In this document: one piece after another, positions 24,701-35,237 of the stretch
Layout of the letters: each line of letters opens with the position of its first letter
Position numbering within the stretch: position 1 is the first letter of the stretch
NCBI GenBank assembly: GCA_001510575.1
Contig: LNGK01000005.1
Span: 1,344,466 to 1,408,465, forward strand
From: Knoxdaviesia capensis
Taxonomy: Eukaryota; Ascomycota; Sordariomycetes; Microascales; Gondwanamycetaceae
Reading direction: 5' to 3'
DNA length: 64,000 nucleotides
Translations under genes and position numbers: made by a program
Notes under the pieces: generated by a model
Told to the model about the DNA's origin: nothing
The model's input: the letters and a program-made list of their open reading frames with translations, nothing else
The model's database searches: none

Positions 24701-27700
24701 ATGCTCCGGCACCTTGTCATGCAGCAGGCGGTCCGGGAGCAGATCCCACGTGTCGTCGCCCTTGGTGCAAGAGACCACCAGATCGTTCTCGGGCTGCTGC
24801 ATAGCAAAGAACACAGTGTGGCCTCGGAAAGGCTTCATCGCCGAAAACTGCATTCCGGGTCTGCTGGTGGGCATGACCTCGACCGTCGCGCTGCCGAACA
24901 GGCATTTGTAGCGCGCGTTCTGTTCGTATGCGGCCGGCAGCCGACAGAGCGGCCGTCCGTCAACAAGCAGCTCCCCGGTCAGCAGATTGTAGTGCACTCG
25001 TTGGGTGCCGGAGTCGCCGGGACTCGGCCCGGACTCGGTGGCTAGCCAGTGTTCCGCGCCGGCCGAGACCGTCCACGTTGCCGACGGGCGGTAGTCGGAC
25101 CAGGACTGCTGAATGGCCATGTCCAGGCACGGGTTCTGCTTGACGGTGATCTCCTCGAGCAGCACGCCACAGACACGGGCCGAGAGCCGCATCCAGCGTT
25201 GGTTGCACATACGGGTCACCGAGCCGCCACCCGCATCCGCGCCGACGGCGGAATACGAGGTTTCCTCGATAATGATCGAGCATTCGAGAAAGTCGGCGGC
25301 GGTGGCAGGCTCGCCGATCAGCGATTTCAAGTGCTGCTCGTCAACATCAAAGGTGCCCGCACAGATCTGCGCGACATTAAAGGCCCGCGTCAGAAACAGG
25401 AGCCGCTGCACGTCGTCCGTCGTATTCCGGGCTTTTTCGCGGAGAAGTCGGGCCCATTGGAGTGCGCGTTTCCGGCACGCATCGAGATACACGAGGCAGC
25501 TGCTCACCACGGCCGGCGAAGTAGTCAGCGACAGGAGCCGGGCGGAAACGGCAATGAACCCGGCAAGCGCCTGGAAAAACTCCCAGTTCTCCTGGATGCG
25601 GTCCAGTGCCTCGCGGAGGTACCGCACCAGCCGGCGACCGAAATCATCGCTGGCGGGATCCTGGTGGCCCTCGCGTTCGGCGCCGCTCCCCGTGGCCAGC
25701 GGGGGTCCGGCCTGGCCGATGATCTGCAGCAGCGTGAGATACGTGTCGACCTTTTTGAGATCGACCGATGGAATCGCCAGCTGCACCAAGATGTTGGACC
25801 ACTGCGTCCGGGTGCCGAACGGAAGCGACGCGAGCGCCTTGAACTCCTCCAGCGACATGTCCGGAGGGCACTCGGACTGCCGCACAATCACCGCATTGGG
25901 ATCCGGGCCGTTCGGCTGCGAGTGCGGCCGGAAGAGAAACGCCTGCAGCGGCGACGACGCGCCCGGCAGCTTGTACATGCAGCTCGTCGGGATGTCGTGC
26001 ACCGTCCGCAGCGGCGCCACAAAGACCCCCACTGAGCTGTCGTAGTACTTGTAGACGAGGCCGTTATTAACGCAAACGGCGGCTTCCGTGGCGCCAGACA
26101 CGGACACCGACCGGCGGTGCGACTTGACGTGCGGCTTGGCCTCAGACACGAGGCACAGCCGCTGCGGTGACGAGACTTGGAAGGATGACAGGCAGCTGCC
26201 GGGGCCAAAGTTGAAGTCAGGACGCGCCGCAACAGTGTAGGCTGACTTGAGGACGTCGATGGCGACGTACACCGTTGCATCGCGCCAGTGGTTGAATGCC
26301 GGCGGGCAATCGATCTCGAACACGGTAGCCTGTGCATCCAGGGCACGCATTGGAAGCGGCCATTCGTGCTTGGCAATGCTCATTGATTGCGCCGAGGACT
26401 GAGCTGCGCATCTGGAGCAAAAGCGATCATGCCGCGACACGTGGTGTTCGAGGTATCTGTCATATACCTCACGGTACTCGCAGCTAGTCGTTCTGTACGT
26501 GGTCATGAGCTCCTCATAGCGCTCCTTGTCGTTGGCGAGCTCCCGTTTCTTTGCCTCCCGGTCCTCGGTAGCCCGGCTCTCGATTCTTGCAAGGAGACCC
26601 TGGTGGCGCTCGGAGGCGGCAAAGTACCGGACGGGGAAGCTCAGGCGGGATCCGAAGCTGGAGAAGATGGACGGTACGTCCGACCGGCATCTGATCTTCC
26701 GGCCAGCGATGTAGGCCTCGATGCGGGCGAGCCGCTCCATCTGGTCCTTTCGGGGGAGGAGCAAAGACTGCAACAGCTCCGCCGGGATGGCCGGGTCGTA
26801 GTCGAGGAGCAGCGGGTGGATGGTGGTGGCAGACTTGTCGCACGCCACCCACAGCTCCAGGATGGTCAGCAGCATGAGAGACGTGTTCTCCGGGTTGTCC
26901 CGGTAGTGCTGCGATGCGGCTCTATGGTATCCAGAGAGCAGCTGCGATAAGTCGGCGCAGGTTTCGTCGGCTGTGAGCCGATCAGCGAGCCAGTGGTTGA
27001 GGTTCGAGGCCACCCACGTCTCGAACGCGGCGAGACAGTAATAGATGGCGTTCTTATTGCTCGAAGACAGCTCCCTCCACACTGCCGTGGACGGCAGCAC
27101 GCCCGGCGGAAGCCGTGCCGACATGGCCGGCGGGGTGAAGCCCGCCTCGAGTTTGACGCTCGGCGGGCCATTGATCTGCTGGATGTAGGCATCGAGCTCG
27201 GGAAGCTGGGCCACGGCATCCGCGGCAAAGTCCAGCGTCTCGAGTGTCTCCATGGCCATTTCCGGGTCCGACACGTCAGCGATGCGTTGCCATCGTTTTT
27301 GGATGAGGGCGTGGGCCTTGGCCAGGCGTTTTTCCACGGTGGACAGCCATGTCTGGCCCGACAATGGGCCTTGGCTGGTCTCCAGCTTGGCCAACCGCTT
27401 CGAGATCTTGCAAATCATACAGTAGAGCAGATCGCTCTCGATGTTTGGCTGCCGGACGGCGTGGTCCAGGAGCCGGCTCATGAAGAAGACCAGGAACTCT
27501 TTGTACTGGTCGGTCGGGGAGTCCGCCGTTTGCGCTGGTGGGCCGCCGGCTGCGGGCAGCAGGGCGGTCTGCATGGCAACCCGGGCCAGCAGCCAGACCG
27601 GCGACCGGTGCCAGGGCAACAGTCCCGTCGACCACAGCACGTCTTCACGCGTGTGCTTCCAGACGCGCGGGCACTCGACGGACTGGCCGGCCGCCTGGAG

Positions 27701-28433
27701 AACGACGACCAGGAAATCGGTCACCAGCGTCGGGCTTGCGGTATCGCGGGCCTCGGTGTGTTCCTGGCCGGCCTTGTTGGCCTTGGCCTGCATCTCCGCA
27801 GCCGCCTGGCTGCTCATTTTGGCAAGTGCCTGGGCAATGGTGGCGTGGAAGCCGGCCTCGTTGAATGTGGGCATGTCCACGGCCGCGGCGGGGCCCGGGA
27901 AGCAGCGCTCGATGCGGCCCTTGGTGCCCATGACCGTCTTGTTTGGCGGCAGCAGCTCGAAGGTCTCAAAGACCACCGACTCGTCGATTCTGCGGATGAT
28001 AAGCCCGGCATTCTGTGCGCGGATGTGCATTGGAAAATTGCCGCCTAGATGATGTTAACTAACCGGACGGAACATTGTAGAGAATTGTGTGATGGGTTCG
28101 AAGAGGGGGAGAGAGAGAGAGAGAGAGAGACAAAGAAAGACTACCTTTGGACGAGAGTGACTCAAGAGCCTTGACGAGCTCATGCTCGGAGACACATCCG
28201 TAGGAATCGGTCAGGCGAGCGAGATTCTCGATGCTCTCCTGTGCAGGCCCAGCATGTTTGGCTTCACGATTGCCAACTTGAGAACGGTACTCGGTCCATG
28301 CGAGGACCGTCTGCTCCAAGAGAACGGCCTCCTTCTTGACGCTGCGGTCATCGTCACCCGTGTCAGGTAGTTTTGGGGGTAGAAAAACATGGTGTATCAT
28401 GAACAGCAGATCCTCTTCCGTGAGGGGCGCCAT
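18788..28433 (-). CDS. Giant DUF6606/DUF3638/DUF3645 protein with P-loop-like and DEAH motifs
   Basis: Three exons, 28433-28145, 28044-20236 and 20151-18788, give 3,153 residues in phase; both joins restore family-typical sequence (SLSSKGGNFPMHIRAQNAG and DRLVQACMRMRKLGKG). The N-terminal part matches the DUF6606-type start. A DUF3638-like region near residues 2035-2260 contains MGEGKSSVIVP with the GEGKS loop at 2086-2090, resembling a Walker A. A DUF3645-like region near 2600-2730 contains LIFLDEAHTRGIDLKLP with DEAH at 2667-2670, then GQSVVFFVP. Family databases loosely tie these proteins to ubiquitin hydrolases, but no catalytic Cys/His pair is identifiable by eye. The motifs look more like an SF2 helicase/SecA-type ATPase; that is inference. 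No signal peptide is seen. The 100-base first intron contains a CT repeat; the second is 84 bases. Length matches the usual 3,000-3,300 residues. Confidence 0.9.
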
Positions 28434-29291
28434 GATGAAAGACTGTTATCTGGAGAGTTAGGGGTTCAAGTTAGGTTGGATTGGAAAATGTTGAAGAAAA
28501 GGATGAAGAAGAAGGATGAAGAGAAAGAATGAAGAGAAAGGATGAAGAAAAAGGACGAAGAAAAGGATGAAGAAGAAGGTCTGGGTTGGTAGATATGATA
28601 GTCGTGAGGAGAGATGTTTTGATTGGAACCCAAAAGCGATGGCCACTATGCCACAACAACACAACAAAAAAGGGCCGGCAATATGATTATTCAGCCCCAG
28701 AGCGTAAAGGACATGTAACGGATGCCACGGAATTTCTTCCCATTGAAGTCATGTCGTGCGGACGTGTTGTCGCAGCTCACAGTCCCGGATGATGAAGCAT
28801 GTCGGTCTTCGGGTGTAACCCTATTCCACCCCGTATGTCTCGTTCCGTATCCGCCTCATCCAATCGAAAGCCGGCCGTCTCCCTCTCAATCTCGACTTGG
28901 CTAGCCCTCGTTGTTCACATGGCGGCACTATTACTACTATTACTTCGTTCTCTTAGGCGTATCTGCCGTTTCTCGGAGACATCCAACATTCAGCGTGATT
29001 AACTGATAAAAGAACCAACGGTGGCGGTCCACTTTGGGGGCCGGCAACGCTACCGGAGCGTGAGTGGCGTGTGTAACGTGGGCGTAACGCTGGCGTTTGT
29101 AGGGCTATTCTGAGCCCCACCCTTTAAGCCTCATTTTTAAAGGGGCAGGGTTACTGAGACAGACATGGGTGATACGGACCTTGGGTCTCCCCGTTTGTTG
29201 GCGTTCCACTTGATCGTGTACACGCTGGCTGTTTGCTTGACTGTTTATCGAACGGTTTCCTTGAACGTCTATTTAGATATCTATCAGTTGT

Positions 29292-30236
29292 TCATTTGGT
29301 GGGAAAGGTGTAAGTCCTAGAATGTGTTATGTAAATCGTATCAGAAAAGAAGATCGGAAAGAGAAAACACGAAAGCCAGAACCGGAAGGGGGAACTTCGC
29401 AAATGTTTGTGCAACCCGAGAGACTCTTTTGCTGAGGGCTGGAAGCCACTGTCACAGATGCGTACCACCTTGGGTATCTTCCCATCCACGCTCTTACTCG
29501 CCAGATTCCTCACCGCCTCGTTGACCAGCGAAGCTTTGGTCATTTGTGTCATGACGTAGACATTACTCCGGGCATCTGCAGGGTGCTTAGAGGCGATGAT
29601 CAAGTTCTGTTGGGCGTGGCGCCGGTCGCGGATGTACCTTCACGCCGGGCCCCGCGAGAAAGGCGAGGCTGGTTTGCTCACAAGACTTTTCAAAGTCGGT
29701 GAACGGCCAACCGTGGAGGAGGCGCACATCTGCAGGCCAGATGAAGCCAGCCATCAAGAAGGCCCAGCTCGGAGCGACTCAGTCAGCTCGGCGTGGAGCA
29801 TGTCCTGCCGCGCGGAACAGATGCGTGGGAAACAGTGGTTGTGCCCGGCTGTTATCTAGATGGTCGCGGCAGCCCCTGATCATGGCAAGTTTGAGTATCT
29901 TCGAGCACTCGTTCGCTTAGGCCCCATGGGAATGGTGGCGAAGAGAGCCCAAACGTCCATCTGTCATGAGCCTCTGGAAAAAGCACGGCGCGTGGAAGGA
30001 AGAGTGGCTGCCCCGGAGCCCTGGGAACCTCACGGTCGGCTGGAAGTGGCGGCACGAAAGCCGCAGTCCCGAGCCGGAAGCTCTCTCCGGCCTCAGCCAC
30101 TTGGATACCCTGGAGCTTACCCTCCGAGGTTGACGCGCTCGAGGCCATCCGCCCGCCGTCGCCGCCGCCGCCCCGACCGGTCAATCTCCGGTCCACCGAC
30201 ACCACGTTCAGTTGCACCGGCGGGCTCTTTGGGCAT
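29292..30236 (-). pseudogene. Possible decayed or spliced minus-strand gene, unidentified
   Basis: Several minus-strand open frames lie end to end but in different phases. One reads YIRDRRHAQQNLIIASK and continues with VNEAVRNLASKSVDGKIPKV (about 29625-29430); it has good codon texture and a protein-like composition, but a TGA stops it immediately upstream. Another, from about 30217 to 29855, is Gly/Ser-rich and Pro-rich. I could not find consensus splice sites that join them and recognise no family. It may be a relic gene, an unannotated spliced gene, or chance. Confidence 0.2.
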
Positions 30237-30862
30237 CCTGCCTACTGGCCAGCCTGATGAGGTGGGGTCCGCACTTCATGCATCCAGCGTTCATATGGCA
30301 GGCTATCTGGGCTTATATGTTGGTAAATGGCTGGTATCTTTAAGATATGATAAAATTGACAAAGGAAGATGCGAACCATGATTCATCACGTTGAGGAGGA
30401 CTTATTTAGATAAATCGGTGGGCTATGAGATATGCGGTCAGAGTCGTCATGCACAGGGTTACTTAGGGTTATACCCAACAGACTTAGCCTGCAGGGCAAT
30501 TCTTTTTAAGCGCGCGGGTGTGTTGCCGGCGGTAGTTTCTGGCCGCTGTCGTTGAGACCCCTCCCCCGAACGAGGATTCCGGTACTCCAGATCGGATGCG
30601 CCGCCGGTTCTCTCTGGGTTCGGTGTCTCCGGACCATGGATGGGCAGAACGGTCCGGGGCCGTCGGGTGTGAAAAATCAAGGGTAGTGAAATCGGGGATC
30701 CGAGCTTGAACGCACCAACTTAAGCGCAGCAAGAAACCCGGAATAGCTTCCCGCCTTCCAGAAAACGTCGTGTGCTGTTCCGGGCGCTAGAAATGGCTTT
30801 GGTTGGGGCCAGTTTTGCCAGATCTGGTTGGTTGTTGGGGCTTTTTGTTTTCCTGGGCCTGG

Positions 30863-30891
30863 CAGCTGGCAGACCCCTTGACAGCTGGCAG
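30863..30891. repeat. Tandem pair of CAGCTGGCAG motifs
   Basis: Two exact copies of the 10-mer, each centred on the palindrome CAGCTG, start at 30863 and 30882, about 390 bases before the Arl3 start codon. CAGCTG is an E-box type site for bHLH factors; a regulatory role is inference. Confidence 0.4.
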
Positions 30892-31269
30892 CCTGAAACT
30901 ATTGTCTTAGGAGCAAACTCTCGTATCAACGACAGTGCGCGAAAGACACGATGCGGAAAAAAGAAAAAAAAAAGAAAAAAAAGAAAAAAAAGAAAAAAAG
31001 AGAACAGAGGTGTCAGATCACGACAGGCCAACTAACGACATCCGCGCCCTTGGACAACTTCACGCCTTGACCGAGACTGACTCTCCCCCCACCGACGCCA
31101 TTTGCTACGGAACCCCCCCGAGCGAATCAGTGACCTCTTCGTCTTATCTCCGCTCCTTACAGGCCTTGCCTCCCCGCCTCCGTCCCGGGAGCTGCACCGC
31201 GACGTTTCTGCCCGCCTGCCGATAGTCGACCGAACGGAGGTCCGCGTGCCGCCGCCCGCCGCCGTCACC

Positions 31270-32109
31270 ATGTACCACCTCGCGAAAGGGCTGTACATGC
31301 TGGCCACGAGCAAAGAGGGTGCGTTGTTTTTTCCTTCCCCATCTCGCGCAGCCCCGTTCCCAATCTGAAGCCCGACACACCCCCACTAACCCCGGCTCCC
31401 TACAGAGTACTCCGTCATCCTCCTCGGCCTCGACAATGCCGGCAAGACCACCTTCCTCGAGCAAGTCAAGTCGATCTTCCTGCCCGACCACCCGAGCCCG
31501 CGACTGAAGACTGTGCCGACCGTCGGCCAGAACGTCTCGACCATCACCCTGCCCGACATGTACCTGAAGATCTGGGACGTCGGCGGCCAGCTGACCCTCC
31601 GGCGGCTGTGGCAGAGCTACTACTCGAGCTGCCACGCCATCGTGTTCATCATCGACAGCACCGACATCGGCGACGGCTCGCTCGACACCTTCATCGACGG
31701 GCTGACCAGCGGCACCACCCCCGCGCCGAACACGGCCGCCGACGGCAAGACGCCGGCGGCTGCGGCTGCGGCGCCGGCGTCCGGGAGTGCCCCGACACAC
31801 GCCAGCGCGTTCGGCCGCCTGGACGAGTGCCGCATGGTGCTCGAGGACGTGCTGCAGAACTCCGACACCGAGGGCGTGCCGCTGCTGATCCTCGCCAACA
31901 AGCAGGACCGCGAGGACTGCGTCGAGGTCGTGCGCATCAAGGAGGGCCTCGTCAAGCGCGTGTTCGAGGGCGAGAAGGCCGACTCGATCCGCGACTCGCG
32001 CGTGCTGCCCATCAGCGCCCTCACCGGCACCGGCGTGCGCGAGGCCGTTGACTGGGTCCGCTCGCGCGTGAAGTGGAATAAGGAGTCCCGGCCGCCCGTG
32101 ATGCGGTGA
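31270..32109 (+). CDS. ARL3: ARF-family GTPase Arl3 / ARFRP1
   Basis: Two exons, 31270-31318 and 31406-32109, give 250 residues. The short first exon encodes MYHLAKGLYMLATSKE, the Arl3/ARFRP1-type N-terminus without a myristoylation glycine; yeast Arl3 is instead N-acetylated and binds Sys1 at the Golgi. GTPase motifs are intact: GLDNAGKTT (G1, residues 24-32), TVGQN (switch I Thr), WDVGGQ (G3), NKQD (G4) and SAL (G5). The switch I/II region and LWQSYYSSCH match ARFRP1 rather than Arf1 or Arl1. An insertion of about 38 residues rich in Ala, Pro, Thr and Gly (about 115-153) separates DGL from ECRMVL and explains the length of 250 against about 200 in relatives. In yeast this GTPase recruits Arl1 and its golgin to the trans-Golgi. 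Confidence 0.9.
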
Positions 32110-32534
32110 GGGCCGTGCGTGTTCACGGTCTTTCCGACCACTCTGGGTTTCGTTGCTTTCTTGGGTGAGAGTTTTCATGATGATGGTTTCCTCTTTGGCT
32201 TGCTGGCGATTCTAGGCGTTTTTCTTCTTCTCATCATTTTCCGAGCTTGCTTTGATCTTCACCTGTACATATATATACGACATGTCTCATAGCCGTGGGA
32301 TATATTTCCCGATAGAGCCTCGTGCTCATATCTATCTTTTGGGGGAGATTCATAGTTTTTATCAGCACATCTTGCGGTTGCTTTCCAAGATTTGATGTGT
32401 ATTTGGAGGTTTTTTTGGTGGTGTGAAACGTTGTGTGCATTCATTCGTACAGGTCATGACATCCAAGTGTGCGCTTATGTTCCCCTCCGGTTCGGAGGAT
32501 TAACTTTTTGTATTTCTTCCGTCTCTTTCCACCT
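32110..32534. other. Convergent 3' spacer between Arl3 and Rrp45
   Basis: T-rich sequence after the Arl3 stop, with TATATATA near 32268-32277, presumably the overlapping 3' UTRs of both genes. No coding frame is credible. Confidence 0.5.
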
Positions 32535-33552
32535 TCATCTATCATTATCCGCTCTCAACTCGGCTATCAACCCCCCAATGTCCCGCTGCTTCAAGTCGTC
32601 CACCAGCTTCTGGTCCAGCAGGTCGGACAGCTGCACGGCGCGTTCGCGCGCCGCCGCGCCGCACTTGAGCAGCGTGTAGGCATCCACGGCGTCGCCGCCG
32701 AGCTTAGAGATCTGGCAAACCTCGCCGTGGCGGTTCATGCTGATCGTGCAGCAGCTGCTGCGCAGCTGCTCCTCCAGCCACGTGGCATCCACCAGCACGA
32801 CCTCGCGCGGCTCCTCCTCGGCGGCAGCATCGTCTGCGGCAGCGGCGGCGGCGAAGAAGCTGAAGGTGATGCAGAACGGCGAGTGCAGCCAGCTGAGCGG
32901 CACGGGCTCGCGCTCGGCGGGCGTGTACACGGTCAGCCGGCCGGCCTCGATGCTGGTGTCCGGGCGGCGGAAGTGGCGCAGGCCGGCGACCACGGCGAAG
33001 CACGCGGCGTCGACGAGGTTGCCGTCGTGCGAGAGCACGTGCACGTCGGCGCGCACTGACCAGCACTTCTGGCCGGCCACCAGGCACAGCGACTCGGTGT
33101 CCAGCGCGCCGCTGCGCCGCACCGTCTTCTCGAGCAGCCGCGCAAGCAGGATCTCGGCCTCGGTCGGCCGGTTCGGCTCGATGGCCGGCGACATCATCGG
33201 GCTGAACTCGGTGGTGATCGTGAAGAGGCCGTCCGACGGCCGGTCTGTGTAGGGTACTGACACTTCCGCGGAGATCCGCGCCAGGATTCTGTGGTTCCCT
33301 TGGCTGTTAGCATCAGGAACTTTCACGTGGCTGTCATTCTTTGGGAGTCTTGTCTGAAGAAGTCATGGCGGGGTACGGGCTTGCCAACCTTGTCTTGCCG
33401 ATGGTGACCTCTGCAACACCATACTCTTCACCCAGACTTAGCTGGAGCGGCCGGAACTGGTCCAGCCGTCTGCCATCTAGTCGCTTGCCATCTTTTAGTG
33501 CTCCCAACACAAACGTCTTCTCGATTTGAGAAGGCTCGGCTTCTCGAGGCAT
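32535..33552 (-). CDS. RRP45: Exosome complex subunit Rrp45 (RNase PH-like, EXOSC9)
   Basis: Two exons, 33552-33389 and 33288-32535, give 305 residues. The exon join produces TIGKTRILARISAEVSVPY, the conserved RNase PH-fold strand of Rrp45. The N-terminus (KDGKRLDGRRLDQFRPLQL) and VSVPYTDRPSDGLFTITTEFSPM are diagnostic of the Rrp45/PM-Scl75 branch. Eukaryotic ring subunits of this type are catalytically inactive and form the six-membered channel of the nuclear and cytoplasmic 3'-5' exosome. The region after the core has an Ala-rich acidic loop and no long C-terminal extension. The donor GTTGGC is a poor match to the consensus used elsewhere in this window, although the phase and protein fit are exact. 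It shares a 444-base divergent promoter with Cwc15. Confidence 0.9.
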
Positions 33553-33996
33553 GGCTGGGCGAGGCTGTGATGGAGGAGAGAAATGGGTGTAAAATAGGGG
33601 TGGAATTGAGGTGATTGGCGTATGTACAGTTCTCCTGACTGTGACTGACCAGTAAACTCAAGTTTCAACGCACCAGGAAGTGTCAATTACCAGAATATTA
33701 AAACAAGAAGTATTTGGATTTTGGGTTGGGCGCAGAGTTGAAGGTTTGAAAAAATGCTGCCGATTTTAGGGTTTGGCGTCAAGTCGAGTGTGATTGGCCA
33801 TTTGGCGCGCGTTTTCTGCCGGGCGGTGAAACACCAACTTTCTGAGTACATCATCATCAGCTTCTCTTTTGACTTTTTTCCGTCCCCTTGTTTGATTCAC
33901 CATCTTCATCATCAAGCAACTGCTCTTAACGTCAGCAACATCAGTTCTTCAGATATCCACCCCGAATACTTCTTCTGTTTAACTACTTCAGCAGCC
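33553..33996. promoter_or_regulatory. Bidirectional promoter between RRP45 and CWC15
   Basis: A 444-base gap lies between the start codons of two divergent RNA-processing genes. Pyrimidine-rich leader sequence (about 33865-33990) precedes CWC15. No TATA box is clear, as is usual for housekeeping genes. Confidence 0.5.
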
Positions 33997-35031
33997 ATGA
34001 CAACTGCCCACAGACCCACCTTCGATCCGGTACGTCCACTCCCCCGATGCCCACGCCGGCTTCCTGCCTCACTCCCGCGTCATACTAACTAGGTACTCCT
34101 CGAACCCATCCAGGCCCGCGGAAAAGACGCGCTCACCGGCCCGGCCTACCACCAGCGCCTGCTCCCCGCGTACACGAAGCTCAAGTTCCGCCAGCCCGGC
34201 CAGGGCGGCGACGCCGATGCCGACGACGGCCCGCGCGACCTGCGCAGCGAGCTGCTGGCCGCCGAGGCCGCCCACTTCGCCAAGAAGCACGGCGCCGTGC
34301 TGCCCTCGCCCGCGGACGACGACGACGACGACGATGACAAGGCCTCGCAGCTGAAGATCGCCGCCGGTGCTCCCGGCGGCGTCAAACGCCCGCACGCGGA
34401 GATTGCGGCCGACGGCTCAAAGACAGACGGCGGCGACGGGGAGGATATCGCGGAGAAGCGGCGGCGGATCCTCGAGGAGACCCGCGATATCGACGCCGAT
34501 TCGGACGACAGTGGCGACGAGAAACACAGTGCCAAAGATGACGACGAGCAGGACGATGACGACGATGATGACGATGATAGCGACGACGAGTCGGACGACG
34601 ACTCGGATGCCGAGCTGCAGCGCGAGCTTGAGCGGGTGCGGCGCGAGAAAGCCGAGCGCCGAGAACGAGAGGTGAGCCCCCTTTGCCTGGTTTCTTTCCG
34701 AAATTGCTGAGCTAACGCGGCAGATATTCTCACCGACAGGAACGCGAACGGGCGCAAGAGGAAGAAGACCAGCGCGTGCGTGAAATCGCGCTCGGAAACC
34801 CGCTTCTGAACAAGCCGGACTTCACGATGAAGCGCCGGTGGAACGACGACGTGGTGTTCAAGAACCAGGCGCGCGGGACCGAGGACAAGAACAAGAAGAA
34901 GGAGTTTGTCAATGTAAGTGTGCAGAATCTGAGGCAAAGTTTCCAAGCTCGCATTCTCGTAACTAACGGCTCTCTAGGATATGCTTCGCTCTGACTTCCA
35001 CCGACGATTTATGAACAAGTACGTCCGGTAA
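33997..35031 (+). CDS. CWC15: Pre-mRNA splicing factor Cwc15/Cwf15
   Basis: Four exons, 33997-34029, 34114-34671, 34740-34913 and 34978-35031, give 272 residues. The 11-codon first exon reads MTTAHRPTFDP, the invariant Cwc15 start, and joins to ARGKDALTGPAYHQRLLPAY. The C-terminus (NPLLNKPDFTMKRRWNDDVV, then LRSDFHRRFMNKYVR) is the other family hallmark; it lies over two exons with GTAAGT and GTGAGC donors. Between them are poly-Asp blocks (near 34315-34340 and 34540-34605) and a basic-acidic coiled coil (ELERVRREKAERRERE). Cwc15 is a nuclear NineTeen-complex/Cef1-associated component of the active spliceosome, near the U6/U2 core. All introns carry CTAAC-like branch points. It converges on xylulokinase with 206 bases between the stop codons. 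Confidence 0.93.
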
Positions 35032-35237
35032 ACGGAATGCAGTTTGGTTTTGTTTCTGTTACATATCTGGGGTACCGGCGTTCGCTTTTCTGAATTGCTT
35101 CATCATCTGGGTTCTGAGTTCATAGTTCTACAGCCACACGGTGGATGGCACCATTGATTTCATATTTTTTCATTTCTATTTACGCTTTATTCTGGCTCAG
35201 GGGACCTTCCCAAAAGTGTCCCATGCACATGCAAACG

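Larger units (their letters stand above)
28434..31269. other. 2.8 kb intergenic region with a possible decayed coding trace
   Basis: Mostly non-coding. It includes the promoter side of the giant gene (purine-rich GGATGAAGA repeats at about 28495-28580) and the upstream region of the Arl3 gene, with two CAGCTGGCAG copies at 30863-30891 and an A-rich run at about 30960-31005. The interval 29290-30240 carries minus-strand open frames described separately. Confidence 0.5.
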
